DNA of 64,000 bases from Sphingomonas sp. LHG3406-1 (GTDB taxonomy: Bacteria; Pseudomonadota; Alphaproteobacteria; Sphingomonadales; Sphingomonadaceae): NCBI RefSeq assembly GCF_029637485.1, contig NZ_CP069128.1:2078001-2142000 (forward strand), read 5' to 3'. Position numbers and translations under genes: made by a program. The notes beneath the pieces are model-generated. The model saw nothing but the letters and a program-made list of their open reading frames with translations, had not been told where the DNA came from and did not search any database. Each line of letters starts with the position of its first letter. The first letter of the stretch is position 1. Below are positions 26,655 through 34,487 of the stretch, piece after piece.

Positions 26655-27089
26655 TCAGCGCCGACGCGGTCCCGTATAGGGCACGAAATCGCCGAGGCTG
26701 CAGCTGCCGACGATGAAGCCGGTCGAAGTATCGACGACCTGCGCGATCTCGCCGCGGCAAAGCTGGCTTCCGGTCTGGCGCGTCACCAGCGCGGTGCCCG
26801 GCCGGCCAAGGCCGCTGCATGGACCATTGACGTCGTTGCGCCAGACCCGGTTCGCGCCATCGCGGAACAGGATCGTACTCTCGTCGATGATCGTCATGTC
26901 CTGGTTGCGGAAGGTTGGCAGGCAACTTTGCGGCCGTCCGACGACCCGACCGTCGAGCCAGCGGGACAGTTCCTGCTGCGCCGCGGCGGACCGCGCCGGC
27001 GGCTGGCCATTGGTGGCGCAGGAGGCGAGCGTCCCGGCGGCAGCCAGGGTAGCGAGAGAAGCGATGGTGAGGCGGCGCATGGACGTCAT
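26655..27089 (-). CDS. hypothetical exported lipoprotein
   Basis: A 144-residue protein (or 141 from ATG 27080). The signal sequence ends LASCAT, a lipobox-like site. The mature part has four more cysteines (SCLPTF, GPCSGL, QLCRG, GSCSLG), suggesting two disulfides, and motifs ESTILFRDG and VDTSTGFIVG. I do not recognise a named domain; similar small proteins are common in sphingomonads. It is monocistronic and lies downstream of the gloB gene. Confidence 0.7.
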   Translation of the reverse strand: MTSMRRLTIASLATLAAAGTLASCATNGQPPARSAAAQQELSRWLDGRVVGRPQSCLPTFRNQDMTIIDESTILFRDGANRVWRNDVNGPCSGLGRPGTALVTRQTGSQLCRGEIAQVVDTSTGFIVGSCSLGDFVPYTGPRRR

Positions 27090-27152
27090 CCTTGATGCTC
27101 AGGCAAACGGGTCGAAGACGGTAACGCTTCGGCCAGCTTGCTGTCTCCAGGC

Positions 27153-27869
27153 TTAACGGAAGCTGTCCTTCGCGGCACGCAGGCGTGCGAACTCGGCGAC
27201 ATCGGCAGCGCGCAGGAAGAGGTTGCTCTTCCTTTCCTCGCCGATGGTGGTCGGGAGGGTAGGGCGGCCCGCTTCGCGCAGCGCGGTGACCTCCGCCAGC
27301 CGCCGCTCGATCTCACGGTCGCCGGGCGCCTCGGCCGCGAGGAAGCGGAAGTTGGAAAGCGTATATTCGTGCGCCGGATAGGCGATGGTCTCGTCGGGCA
27401 GCGTCGCCAGGCGCTGGAGCGATCCGTGCATCTGCTCGGGACTGCCTCCGAACAGCCGACCGCAACCGCCGGCGAACAGGGTGTCGCCGGGGAAGACATG
27501 CCCAGGCAGCACAAAGGCGATGTGGCCGAGCGTGTGGCCGGGCACCGCCCAAACGTCCGCGTCACGGCTTCCGACCGTCACCCGGTCGCCATCGGCGAGG
27601 CCGTGATCGAGCCCGGCGAAGCGCTCGCGCTCCGCTTCCGGACCCCACACGCTGGCACCGGTGGCGGCGACGATTGCCGGAATGCCGGCGGTATGGTCGG
27701 GATGCCAGTGGGTGATCAGCACCTGGTCGATCGTCCAGCCATGCTCCGCCGCGCCTTGCAGCGCCGCCGCCCCGTCGCCCGGATCGATCACCGCCGTATG
27801 CCCGGCGACCTCGTCGTGAAGCAGCCAGATGTAATTGTCGGTGAGCGCGGGGACGGCGGCGACCTGCAT
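27153..27869 (-). CDS. gloB: hydroxyacylglutathione hydrolase (glyoxalase II)
   Basis: Hydrolyses S-lactoylglutathione to lactate and glutathione, the second step of methylglyoxal detoxification. The 238 residues have the metallo-beta-lactamase motif THWHPDHTAG, then PGHTLGHIAF and FPGDTLFAGGCGRLFGG, and the C-terminal PTTIGEERKSNLFLR that binds glutathione. ATG 27869 overlaps the gloA stop by one base, so the two glyoxalase genes are coupled. Confidence 0.95.
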   Translation of the reverse strand: MQVAAVPALTDNYIWLLHDEVAGHTAVIDPGDGAAALQGAAEHGWTIDQVLITHWHPDHTAGIPAIVAATGASVWGPEAERERFAGLDHGLADGDRVTVGSRDADVWAVPGHTLGHIAFVLPGHVFPGDTLFAGGCGRLFGGSPEQMHGSLQRLATLPDETIAYPAHEYTLSNFRFLAAEAPGDREIERRLAEVTALREAGRPTLPTTIGEERKSNLFLRAADVAEFARLRAAKDSFR

Positions 27870-28285
27870 CACCAGACGCCCGTGTTCGGCATCGACGCCC
27901 ACGGCTCGGCGGGAGCTTGGGCGCCACCCTTGTTGAGCAGTTCGATCGAGATATTGTCGGGAGTGCGGACGAAGGCCATGCGGCCTTCGCGCGGCGGGCG
28001 GTTGATGGTCACGCCGGCGTCCATCAGCCGCTGGCAGGTCTCGTACACATCGTCCACCTCATAGGCGAGGTGCCCGAAGTTGCGTCCGCCATCATAGTCC
28101 TCGGGGTCCCAATTATGGGTCAGCTCGACTTCGCCGCCCTGGTCGCCCGGCACTCCGAGGAAGATAAGCGTGTAGCGACCCGCCTCATTGGTAATCCGTC
28201 GGCGCTCCTCGAGGCCGAGCAGTTGAAAGAATGCAACAGTGCGTTCCGGATCGGCAACGCGCAGCATGCTGTGCAGGAATCTCAC
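27869..28285 (-). CDS. gloA: lactoylglutathione lyase (glyoxalase I)
   Basis: Isomerises the hemithioacetal of methylglyoxal and glutathione. The 138 residues form two VOC modules with the four metal ligands visible: His in FLHSMLRV, Glu in GEVELTHNW, His in FGHLAYEVDD and Glu in ISIELLNKG. GTG 28285 was chosen because it yields MRFLHSM, the family start, with GGAG about 10 bases before it. Forms the gloA-gloB operon. Confidence 0.93.
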   Translation of the reverse strand: MRFLHSMLRVADPERTVAFFQLLGLEERRRITNEAGRYTLIFLGVPGDQGGEVELTHNWDPEDYDGGRNFGHLAYEVDDVYETCQRLMDAGVTINRPPREGRMAFVRTPDNISIELLNKGGAQAPAEPWASMPNTGVW

Positions 28286-28394
28286 TGGCTCATAACTCCA
28301 TTCATCGCTAATTAAGCACGGTTCGTCGGCGTATCGTAACCGGCAATGGTGTCCGGTGATCGCCCAAGGTGACGACGAACCGAGAGACTTCAAG

Positions 28395-29141
28395 ATGGAC
28401 AGCCAATTGGTGAGCAATCGCGTCGCCCTGCTTGGCGCGGTGGGGATCTTTGCGCTCGGCCTGACCACGAGCGGCTATGCCCTCGGCGACGGACTTCGCC
28501 GCTACAAGCTGGCGGAACCGCGCACGGTGACGGTGCGCGGCGTGTCCGAGCGCAACGTCACGGCTGACCTTGCAACCTGGTCGATCGGCTTCGCTCATAG
28601 CGGAACCGAGCTCGCCGACGTCGAGCAGTCCGTCGACGCGCAGGCCCGTGCCGTCCGTGCCTTCTTCATCGGAGCCGGGTTCAAGCCGGCCGACATCACG
28701 GACGTCGATGTCTCGCTTCGCCGCGAGCAGCCGACTGGCCGCGACGGCGAGCCGGTCGGACCGGAAAAGCTGACCGTCAGCCGGTCGATCCAGCTGAGGA
28801 CCGAGGACGTGATGCGAACCCGCGACGCTTATGCCCGGCAGGCCGAGTTGCTCCGCGCCGGGGTCGAACTGTCCAGCAGCAGCGCCAGCTACAGCTTCAC
28901 CAGGCTCAACGACCTCAAGCCGGAGATGATCGCGGAAGCCAATCGCAATGCCCGCCGCAGCGCCCAGCAGTTTGCGAGCGACAGCGGAGTCGCGGTCGGC
29001 AAGATGAAGACTGCGAGCCAGGGCTATTTCTCTGTCGGCGCGCGCGACGGCGAGGAATGCGACGACTGCGGGTCGTCGGGCGGCAGCTCTCCCTTCCAGA
29101 AGGTGCGGGTCGTAACCACCATCGACTACGACCTCGGCTAG
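28395..29141 (+). CDS. SIMPL domain (DUF541) periplasmic protein
   Basis: A 248-residue protein with an N-terminal membrane anchor (about residues 8-32) and a SIMPL domain beginning PRTVTVRGVSERNVTADLA. The tail has CDDCGSSGGSSPFQKV before the last strand. E. coli YggE belongs to this family and is linked to oxidative stress; the biochemical role is unknown. ATG 28395 is preferred over ATG 28356. It ends in a CTAG palindrome shared with the convergent hydrolase. Confidence 0.85.
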   Translation: MDSQLVSNRVALLGAVGIFALGLTTSGYALGDGLRRYKLAEPRTVTVRGVSERNVTADLATWSIGFAHSGTELADVEQSVDAQARAVRAFFIGAGFKPADITDVDVSLRREQPTGRDGEPVGPEKLTVSRSIQLRTEDVMRTRDAYARQAELLRAGVELSSSSASYSFTRLNDLKPEMIAEANRNARRSAQQFASDSGVAVGKMKTASQGYFSVGARDGEECDDCGSSGGSSPFQKVRVVTTIDYDLG

Positions 29142-29887
29142 GCCCGGGCGGAGGGTGGCACCAGATCGAGGACGGTCCGCTCGAGCAGGGTAAGCTCGTT
29201 CGGGGCGGACAGGCGGTGGGTGCCGCCCTTCACGATGGCGAGCTGGACGTCGGTCGAGGCGAGTGCGTCCTTGAGCCGCATCGCGATCTCGACTGGCACT
29301 TCCGCATCGGCGTCCCCGTGCAGCAGCCGGACCGGGCCGTAAACGTCGATCGGCCGGTCGAGGAGCTTCAGCCGCTCGCCCGACTGCCAGAAGGAGAAGG
29401 TCGTCAGTTCCGCCTCGCCGCCATAGGGATTGTCGCGGCGCAATTCGCCGTTGGCGGCAAGCGTCGCCTTGTCGGCTTCCCCATAGCCCCAGTCGGTGAA
29501 ATCCGGTGCGGCGGCGATGCCGACGAGGGCCGCGACCCGCGCGCCCAGCCGTTCGGCGAGGTGGAGCATGATCCAGCCGCCCATCGAGGAGCCGACGAGG
29601 ATGAGGGGATTGTCGTCAAGGTGGGCGACCGCTTCCGCCTCCTCCAGCCAGCAGTCGAGCGTGCCCTCGGCGAAGCGGCCGCTCGACTCGCCCGTGCCGC
29701 TATAGTCGAAGCGGAGCATGCCGAGCCCGTGCCGCTCGGCAAGGGCATCCAGCGCCAGCGCCTTGGACCCCATCATGTCGGAGGCATAGCCGGGCAGGAA
29801 CAGGATGGTCGGCGCTGCGCCGGCCGGGCGGCGCTGGCGCACGGCGATGCGGCGCTCGCCGGAAAGCGCAAGGAAGGACGGGCTCAT
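29138..29887 (-). CDS. alpha/beta hydrolase (ABHD10-like)
   Basis: A 249-residue serine hydrolase. The nucleophile elbow is GSSMGG (Ser about residue 100), the oxyanion region is FLPGYASDMMGSKA, and the acid and base are in HGDADAEVPV and GGTHRLS. This is the arrangement of ABHD10-type thioesterases/esterases, which hydrolyse acyl or glucuronyl esters. The substrate is unknown. It shares a 4-base CTAG overlap with the convergent SIMPL gene. Confidence 0.88.
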   Translation of the reverse strand: MSPSFLALSGERRIAVRQRRPAGAAPTILFLPGYASDMMGSKALALDALAERHGLGMLRFDYSGTGESSGRFAEGTLDCWLEEAEAVAHLDDNPLILVGSSMGGWIMLHLAERLGARVAALVGIAAAPDFTDWGYGEADKATLAANGELRRDNPYGGEAELTTFSFWQSGERLKLLDRPIDVYGPVRLLHGDADAEVPVEIAMRLKDALASTDVQLAIVKGGTHRLSAPNELTLLERTVLDLVPPSARA

Positions 29888-29929
29888 GATCCGTTCGTAG
29901 CGGCCTGGCGGCCATGCCGCGAGAGGCTG

Positions 29930-30244
29930 CTACGGCCGGTCCATCCAGCCTTTCGGGGCGGTCCCGGTCTCGGTCGGGCCCGGCACCGCTGCCGGCGCCT
30001 GGGTCATCTGCCGACCGGGCCAGGCAGCGACGAAGATGGCGATGGCCAGCACGGCGAGGCTCACCATCAGCAGCATGTAAGGGATGGTGCCGAGCAGGGG
30101 GCGGCTTCGTTCGAGCGGGTCGCCGCCGCCCGCCTGCATGCGCAAGCGGTTGACCGCGGGACGGCCAGATCGGGCCGGCCTGCGCGGCGGCCAATAGTCT
30201 TCGGGGCGGGTCCAGGCCCGCGCTTTCTCGTCGGGAATCGGCAT
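29930..30244 (-). CDS. hypothetical single-pass membrane protein
   Basis: A 104-residue protein. A basic N-terminal half (DEKARAWTRPEDYWPPRRPAR) is followed by one hydrophobic helix (about residues 55-77) and a Pro-rich tail ending in GWMDRP. No named domain is recognised. ATG 30244 was preferred over ATG 30271 because it gives the PIPDEKA start typical of soluble N-termini. It is upstream of the alpha/beta hydrolase on the same strand with a 42-base gap and may be co-transcribed. Confidence 0.6.
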   Translation of the reverse strand: MPIPDEKARAWTRPEDYWPPRRPARSGRPAVNRLRMQAGGGDPLERSRPLLGTIPYMLLMVSLAVLAIAIFVAAWPGRQMTQAPAAVPGPTETGTAPKGWMDRP

Positions 30245-30335
30245 GGCTGCTGGTGGAACGCACCATATCATGCTTGGCTTCGCACCACGGCGGAAAGTCC
30301 GGGGTGGCGGGGCTCCTTTGCGCCGGACCGTGGCG

Positions 30336-30767
30336 TCAGTGCAGCAAACGACCGGACTCTACGCCTGCGCGGGTTCTGGCGAAGCCGGCATGATCAATGT
30401 TGCGACCATGGGCGATCACCAGCAGCAACTCGGTGTAGAGTCGGTCCCACAGCGGCTGGACGAGCGAAATCTCGGTGCCTGCCTGGTCGATGATGATCGC
30501 CGGTCGATCGCCAACGGCGACCAGCCGAAGTCGGATCGGCGCATCGCCGGTGGAGCCTTCGTCGGCGAGCTCCCCGGCATCGGACAGGCGGGCGCTCATC
30601 AGGAAGCCGGCGAGGAGTTCGCCGCCGTAGAGGTCGAGCAGGACCGCGGCGGTGCCGGGCCGGTCCGGATCGCTGAGGCGGATGACCGGGCCTTCGCCCG
30701 CCTGCCCCTGATTCAGCACGAGCCGGATGCGGCTGCCCGATCCGTGGATGATGTCGCGAACGCGCAT
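30336..30767 (-). CDS. conserved hypothetical protein beside the flagellin remnant
   Basis: A 143-residue soluble protein of mixed alpha/beta composition (MRVRDIIHGSGSRIRL, LLDLYGGELLAGFLM, RPAIIIDQAGTEISL), with an amphipathic C-terminal helix. I do not recognise the family. It is on the same strand as the flagellin fragment and lies just beyond that fragment's terminator, so it may be a surviving flagellar-cluster neighbour. Its ribosome binding site is weak (ACGGGAC). Coding is supported by full-length openness and codon pattern, not by homology I can name. Confidence 0.6.
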   Translation of the reverse strand: MRVRDIIHGSGSRIRLVLNQGQAGEGPVIRLSDPDRPGTAAVLLDLYGGELLAGFLMSARLSDAGELADEGSTGDAPIRLRLVAVGDRPAIIIDQAGTEISLVQPLWDRLYTELLLVIAHGRNIDHAGFARTRAGVESGRLLH

Positions 30768-30808
30768 GATCGTGTCCCGTCTGCGGGTGCGCCATGCCGG
30801 TTGGAGGC

Positions 30809-30841
30809 ACGAAAGCCGGAGTGATGCATCGATCACCCCGG
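30809..30841 (-). terminator. Rho-independent terminator retained from the flagellin gene
   Basis: On the minus strand, CCGGGGTGAT and ATCACTCCGG arms (30816-30841, one mismatch, loop of six) are followed by CTTTCGT (30809-30815). It lies 48 bases after the flagellin-fragment stop codon, in the direction of its transcription. Confidence 0.7.
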
Positions 30842-30888
30842 CCCCCATGCCGCCGGACCGGAGGCCGGCGAATCCCTTACCCTTCCGC

Positions 30889-31059
30889 TTAGCGGAACAG
30901 GGACATGATGGCCTGCGGCGCCTGGTTGGCGATCGACAGCGCCTGGATGCCGAGCTGCTGCTTGACCTGCAGGGCCTGCAGCCGCGCGCTTTCCTTGGCG
31001 AGGTCGGCGTCGACCAGGTTGCCGACCGAAGCCTCGACGACATCGCTCAGCTTGCTGGT
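30889..31059 (-). pseudogene. flagellin, C-terminal fragment only
   Basis: About 56 residues closely match the D0 C-terminal helix of flagellins: [20 protein letters not shown], then [14 protein letters not shown] and a final SLFR. Normal flagellins are 270-500 residues; everything upstream is missing. The matching sequence stops around 31,050-31,060, where flgD sequence begins on the other strand. It cannot make a filament, and no start codon with a ribosome binding site is seen, although ATG 31077 would open the frame. It is the remnant of a deletion. Confidence 0.85.
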
Positions 31060-31560
31060 ACCCAGCAGCTTGTGCAATATTCGCAGGTCGAGCAGTCGCT
31101 GACCCAGACGAGCGTCCTTCGGGACATACTTGCGCGCCTGTCGAGCGACGATCTGACGAGGGCCGGACAGCTGATCGGCCGCACCGCCGAGTTCGATTCC
31201 TCGGTCTCAGGGCTTACTGCCAACCGTCCTGCCGAATGGCGCTGGAGCTTCTCCAAGGCGCCGGCGTCGATCGAGGCGGAGGTACTGGATAGTGGCGGCC
31301 GGGTGGTGGCGCGTCCGGCAGTGACGGCGGATGCGGGCGGCAATTTGCGCTGGAATGGCGTGCTTGCCGACGGAAGCAGGGCTCCGGACGGCGCCTACGT
31401 CCTGCGGCTCATCGCGCGATCGGCGGACGGCACCGCGCTCAGCCCGACTCTGACCAGCCTCGGCCAGGTGCAGGACGTGGTCAGCCGCGAGGGCGAGCTC
31501 TGGGCCGGACTCGGCAGCGTCGCGCTGCCGCTCGCCAAGCTCGTGCGGATCAGCGCCTGA
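31060..31560 (+). pseudogene. flgD: flagellar hook-cap protein FlgD, 3' fragment
   Basis: About 166 residues match FlgD from the conserved [15 protein letters not shown] helix to the C-terminus. The LIGRTAEF strand and the hook-cap tandem domain with WNGVLADGSRAPDGAYVLRL (FlgD Ig-like/FLG_D4 pattern) follow. The N-terminal part, including the usual DPTNPxD region, is missing; the upstream bases are flagellin antisense. The reading frame continues back into that antisense sequence without a stop, so it looks like a long gene, but the first part is not FlgD. No other flagellar gene is in the window. Confidence 0.88.
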
Positions 31561-32151
31561 TCAGCCGCACCAGCTTCGGCGGCCGTTGCCATAGGGGCGC
31601 GCCACGCCTTCGCGGATGAGGGTTGCGCCTACGTCGTGTCCATCAACCTCGACGTTTCTGAGCAGCCGACCGTAGCGATCGCGGTCACGCTCGTAGGAAA
31701 CGAGCGTGACCGCGCCACCATTCAGCAGATCGTGCAGCCGTTCGGTCGCCCGGTCGCCAAGCGCCTTCTCCTCCGGGCAGCGGCTCTGGTGCGTTTCGGG
31801 AGCATCGATACCTGCGATGCGTATCTTCTCGCCGTCGAGGTGGAAGGTATCGCCGTCGACGACGCAGTTCAGCGATCCGCCGGTGCGACAGAAGTCGAAG
31901 CGAGTGCGGAGGCCGGGGGTGGACGCCGCATTCGCCCGGACAACGCTGTCGCCTCCCGTCAGCTCGTCGGCAAGCCCGCTTCCGATCACGCCGAAGGCAA
32001 GCAGGGCGCCAACGCCGATTGAGAGCCATGTGCGGGAAGCACCTGCCTGGGCTTTGCGACCGCTCCTTCGTGCTTTCGTCGTCCGACGGCGCGCGTCTGG
32101 TCCGTAATCGTCAAGGCGCGTGAATCGTCGCGCCGGGGAATTGTTCTTCAC
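31561..32151 (-). CDS. thermonuclease (SNase-like) family protein
   Basis: A 196-residue membrane-anchored or exported nuclease-like protein. A basic N-terminus and one hydrophobic helix (about residues 42-62) precede an SNase domain with VVDGDTFHLDGEKIRIAGID, APETHQSRC, the catalytic-type EERDR region written here as YERDRDRYGRLL, and GVARPYG. It probably cuts nucleic acid outside the cytoplasm. Its stop directly abuts the stop of the flgD fragment, so the deletion scar ends just before it. Confidence 0.82.
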   Translation of the reverse strand: MKNNSPARRFTRLDDYGPDARRRTTKARRSGRKAQAGASRTWLSIGVGALLAFGVIGSGLADELTGGDSVVRANAASTPGLRTRFDFCRTGGSLNCVVDGDTFHLDGEKIRIAGIDAPETHQSRCPEEKALGDRATERLHDLLNGGAVTLVSYERDRDRYGRLLRNVEVDGHDVGATLIREGVARPYGNGRRSWCG

Positions 32152-32202
32152 CGAGCACCCACCGAGCTTTGGGTGCCCTCACTCTAGCAGGCTTGAGGGG
32201 CT

Positions 32203-32242
32203 GCGGCGACGGGGGACTAACCTTCCGTCGCCGCATTTTGTC
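32203..32242 (+). terminator. hairpin terminator between nuclease and autotransporter genes
   Basis: GCGGCGACGG (32203-32212) pairs with CCGTCGCCGC (32225-32234), 10 base pairs, loop of 12, followed by ATTTTGTC on the plus strand. It lies immediately downstream of the minus-strand autotransporter stop, where it may act without a T-run, but the T-rich side faces the plus strand. Confidence 0.6.
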
Positions 32243-32247
32243 AGTAA

Positions 32248-34089
32248 TCAGAAGCCGAAGCGAACGCCGCCGTGGACACTCACTTCATTGCCCTGGTCCT
32301 TGCCCGCCGTGGTGCTGGCGAGGACGTCGAGCTGGATGCGGCTGGTAAGCTGCGCCGACGCGCCGCCCGAAAAGCGGCTGTAGATGCCCTTGTCACGCTC
32401 GCCGAGGTTCCAGCTGTTGACGATCGTCGGCGCCGAGGTCTGCGAGAAGGCGAGGGTCCGGCTGTCGCCCTCCAGATCCTTCTCGATCATCGCGGAAGCG
32501 AACGGGCGAAGTGCCGCGCCGCCGCCCTCGAAATCGCCGCGAAGCTCGAGGCCGGCGCCGCCGACCAGCGCCGAATAGCGCTGCTTGCCGACGTTGAGGC
32601 TGAGCGCCGCGTCGCCTTCCTCAGTGTAGCCGTCGACCTTGGCGCGGGCATAGTCGATGCTCACGACCGGGCCGAGGCGGAACGCGCCTACGTTGGCGAG
32701 ATAGCCGGCCTTGGCACCGGCGATGACGTGGCTGCCGTTCGGGCTGGCGGTCAGGTCGTCGATGACGCCGGTACGGCGGATGTCATAGTCGGTGCGGCCG
32801 GCACCGGCATGACCCTGCACGAACACCGGGCCGAGGGCGTAGGTGGCATAGACGCCGCCCTGCCAGCTTTCGCCGCGCACCCTGGCGCTGCCGATCCCGA
32901 ACCTGGCCGTGCCGCGGCTGTAGTTGCCGGCGATGCCGACCAGGCCGTTGCCGCCGAAGCCGAACTCGACACCGGCGGTGGCGCCGATGCTGTTCACGTC
33001 GAAGGCGTCGTTGATGTCGGTGTTGCCGACGTCGCGGCTGAAATTGTCACCGACGGCGAAGACGCGGGCGCCTTCGAGCACCTCGCCGTCGCGCGGGCTG
33101 CCGAGGTCCATGCGGCTGTTCAGCGTGCGGCCGAACTGGCGCGCGCCGTCGAGCGCCAGGTCGCTGGTCGCGCCGAGATTCAGCGGAGCCTGCACTTGGC
33201 GCTGGATGTAGCGGGCAACGACGCGGAAGCCGTCCGAGCTGAGGTGCAGATTGTCGACGTAGAACAGATACCCGGCGCAGCCCGCGAGGACGTTCGCCTG
33301 GGTGCCCGGGCAGACCACGCCATTGGGCAGGCCGTAAGCGGCGCCGTTGGTCTGCACGCGCTGGAGCAGCGAAGTCAGGTCGAGATAGTGGACCATCACG
33401 CCGTTCGCGGCATAGCCGGCGAGCGTCTGCTGGATCGCGCTGTTGTAGGTGGTCGAGTAGGTGTTGCGCAGCGCCTGCGCGGCCGGGTTCGTCGCAACTT
33501 CCGGCAGCTGGGCGGTGTTGCCGGCAAGCCAGCTGATGGTCGGTGCGCCTGCGCCGACCAGCCGGTCGAGCTGGGTGCGAGCCGACAGGATGCTGTCGTT
33601 TACCGTGAAGGTTGGTGTACCGCCGGCGGTGATGATCTGCTCATACTGACGGGCGTCGTTGCCGCCGATGGAGATCGCAACCAGGTCGCCCGTCTGGAAG
33701 GTCGGCGCGATGGTCGGGAAGATGGTCGACTGAGTGCCGACGTTCAGGAACTGGTCGACCTCGTAGGGCAGGCCCCAGGTCGGCACATTGCCGTTCTGGT
33801 TGCGGGCCTGGCCGCCGCCGATGGCGAAATCGAACACCGGCACGCCGAGCAGCTGCGACAGGCTGTCGATGTAATTGGTGCCGCCGGAGAAGCGGCCGGT
33901 CGTGTAGATACCGCCGGTGCCCGTGACCGGATTGATGCCGGCGAGACGCAGGAAGTTGCCGGTGTCGGCATAGCTGTCACCGAAGGAGACGATGCGGGTG
34001 ATGCGCTGCGCATCGGCCGGAGCCGACAGGCCGAACGCGAGAGCGGCGGTCGCTCCAAGCAAGGCACGAGCGCCAAGACGCTGGATCAT
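32248..34089 (-). CDS. GDSL esterase/lipase autotransporter
   Basis: A 613-residue autotransporter. A signal peptide (ALAFGLSAPADAQ) is followed by a GDSL passenger with block I FGDSYADTGNF, oxyanion GGND and the catalytic DNLHLSSDG. The C-terminal translocator (about residues 325-613) is a 12-strand-type beta-barrel ending in VRFGF with terminal Phe. Like EstA and ApeE it should display an esterase on the cell surface. GGAGGAAACCTACC precedes ATG 34089; a sigma-70-like promoter lies upstream. Confidence 0.93.
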   Translation of the reverse strand: MIQRLGARALLGATAALAFGLSAPADAQRITRIVSFGDSYADTGNFLRLAGINPVTGTGGIYTTGRFSGGTNYIDSLSQLLGVPVFDFAIGGGQARNQNGNVPTWGLPYEVDQFLNVGTQSTIFPTIAPTFQTGDLVAISIGGNDARQYEQIITAGGTPTFTVNDSILSARTQLDRLVGAGAPTISWLAGNTAQLPEVATNPAAQALRNTYSTTYNSAIQQTLAGYAANGVMVHYLDLTSLLQRVQTNGAAYGLPNGVVCPGTQANVLAGCAGYLFYVDNLHLSSDGFRVVARYIQRQVQAPLNLGATSDLALDGARQFGRTLNSRMDLGSPRDGEVLEGARVFAVGDNFSRDVGNTDINDAFDVNSIGATAGVEFGFGGNGLVGIAGNYSRGTARFGIGSARVRGESWQGGVYATYALGPVFVQGHAGAGRTDYDIRRTGVIDDLTASPNGSHVIAGAKAGYLANVGAFRLGPVVSIDYARAKVDGYTEEGDAALSLNVGKQRYSALVGGAGLELRGDFEGGGAALRPFASAMIEKDLEGDSRTLAFSQTSAPTIVNSWNLGERDKGIYSRFSGGASAQLTSRIQLDVLASTTAGKDQGNEVSVHGGVRFGF

Positions 34090-34133
34090 GGTAGGTTTCC
34101 TCCCTTGCCGAAGAGACACTCGGCTTGGGCGAA

Positions 34134-34163
34134 TCTATGCCCTTGCGGGCAAGCTCATGACAA
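34134..34163 (-). promoter_or_regulatory. candidate sigma-70 promoter for the autotransporter
   Basis: On the minus strand a -35-like TTGTCA (34158-34163) and a -10-like CATAGA (34134-34139) are 18 bases apart, about 45 bases before ATG 34089. Base matches are partial, so this is a candidate only. Confidence 0.4.
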
Positions 34164-34187
34164 GTGGCCTCGCTGCAACAGCGATGC

Positions 34188-34487
34188 TCAGATGCCGAGG
34201 ACCCTGGCGAAGTCGGGATCGAGCAGATCGTGCGTCTCGGCGTGCCGCTTCATGTAGTTCATGTAGAAGGTGCACTGCGGGATCACCTGGAGCTTCTGCT
34301 CCCGCGCCCAATCCAGCGAGACGCGGGCGATCTTCGAGGCGAGGCCCTGGCCTTCGTGGGCGGGGGGCACGACGGTGTGCGGGAACATGATCTTGCCGCG
34401 CAGCAGCCGATAGTCGGCGAAGGCGACCGAGCCGTCGTCGAGGGCGATCTCGAACCTCTGCTTCTCCTCGTTGCGGACGACCTCCAT
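34188..34487 (-). CDS. small GNAT-like N-acetyltransferase (YjdJ type)
   Basis: A 99-residue single-domain GNAT. The acetyl-CoA-binding region EGQGLASKIARVSLDWAREQ is clear, preceded by HTVVPPAHEG. YjdJ/GTLF3-like proteins of this size are widespread and their substrates are unknown. The start overlaps the stop of the M20 peptidase gene by one base (TGATG), so it is the last gene of the hmgA-fahA-peptidase series. Confidence 0.85.
   Translation of the reverse strand: MEVVRNEEKQRFEIALDDGSVAFADYRLLRGKIMFPHTVVPPAHEGQGLASKIARVSLDWAREQKLQVIPQCTFYMNYMKRHAETHDLLDPDFARVLGI

Noticed and set aside
30727..31560. A 277-codon frame ending in FlgD sequence, read as one gene
   Set aside because: The first 110 or so codons are the antisense of the flagellin fragment and flanking DNA; only the last 166 residues are FlgD.
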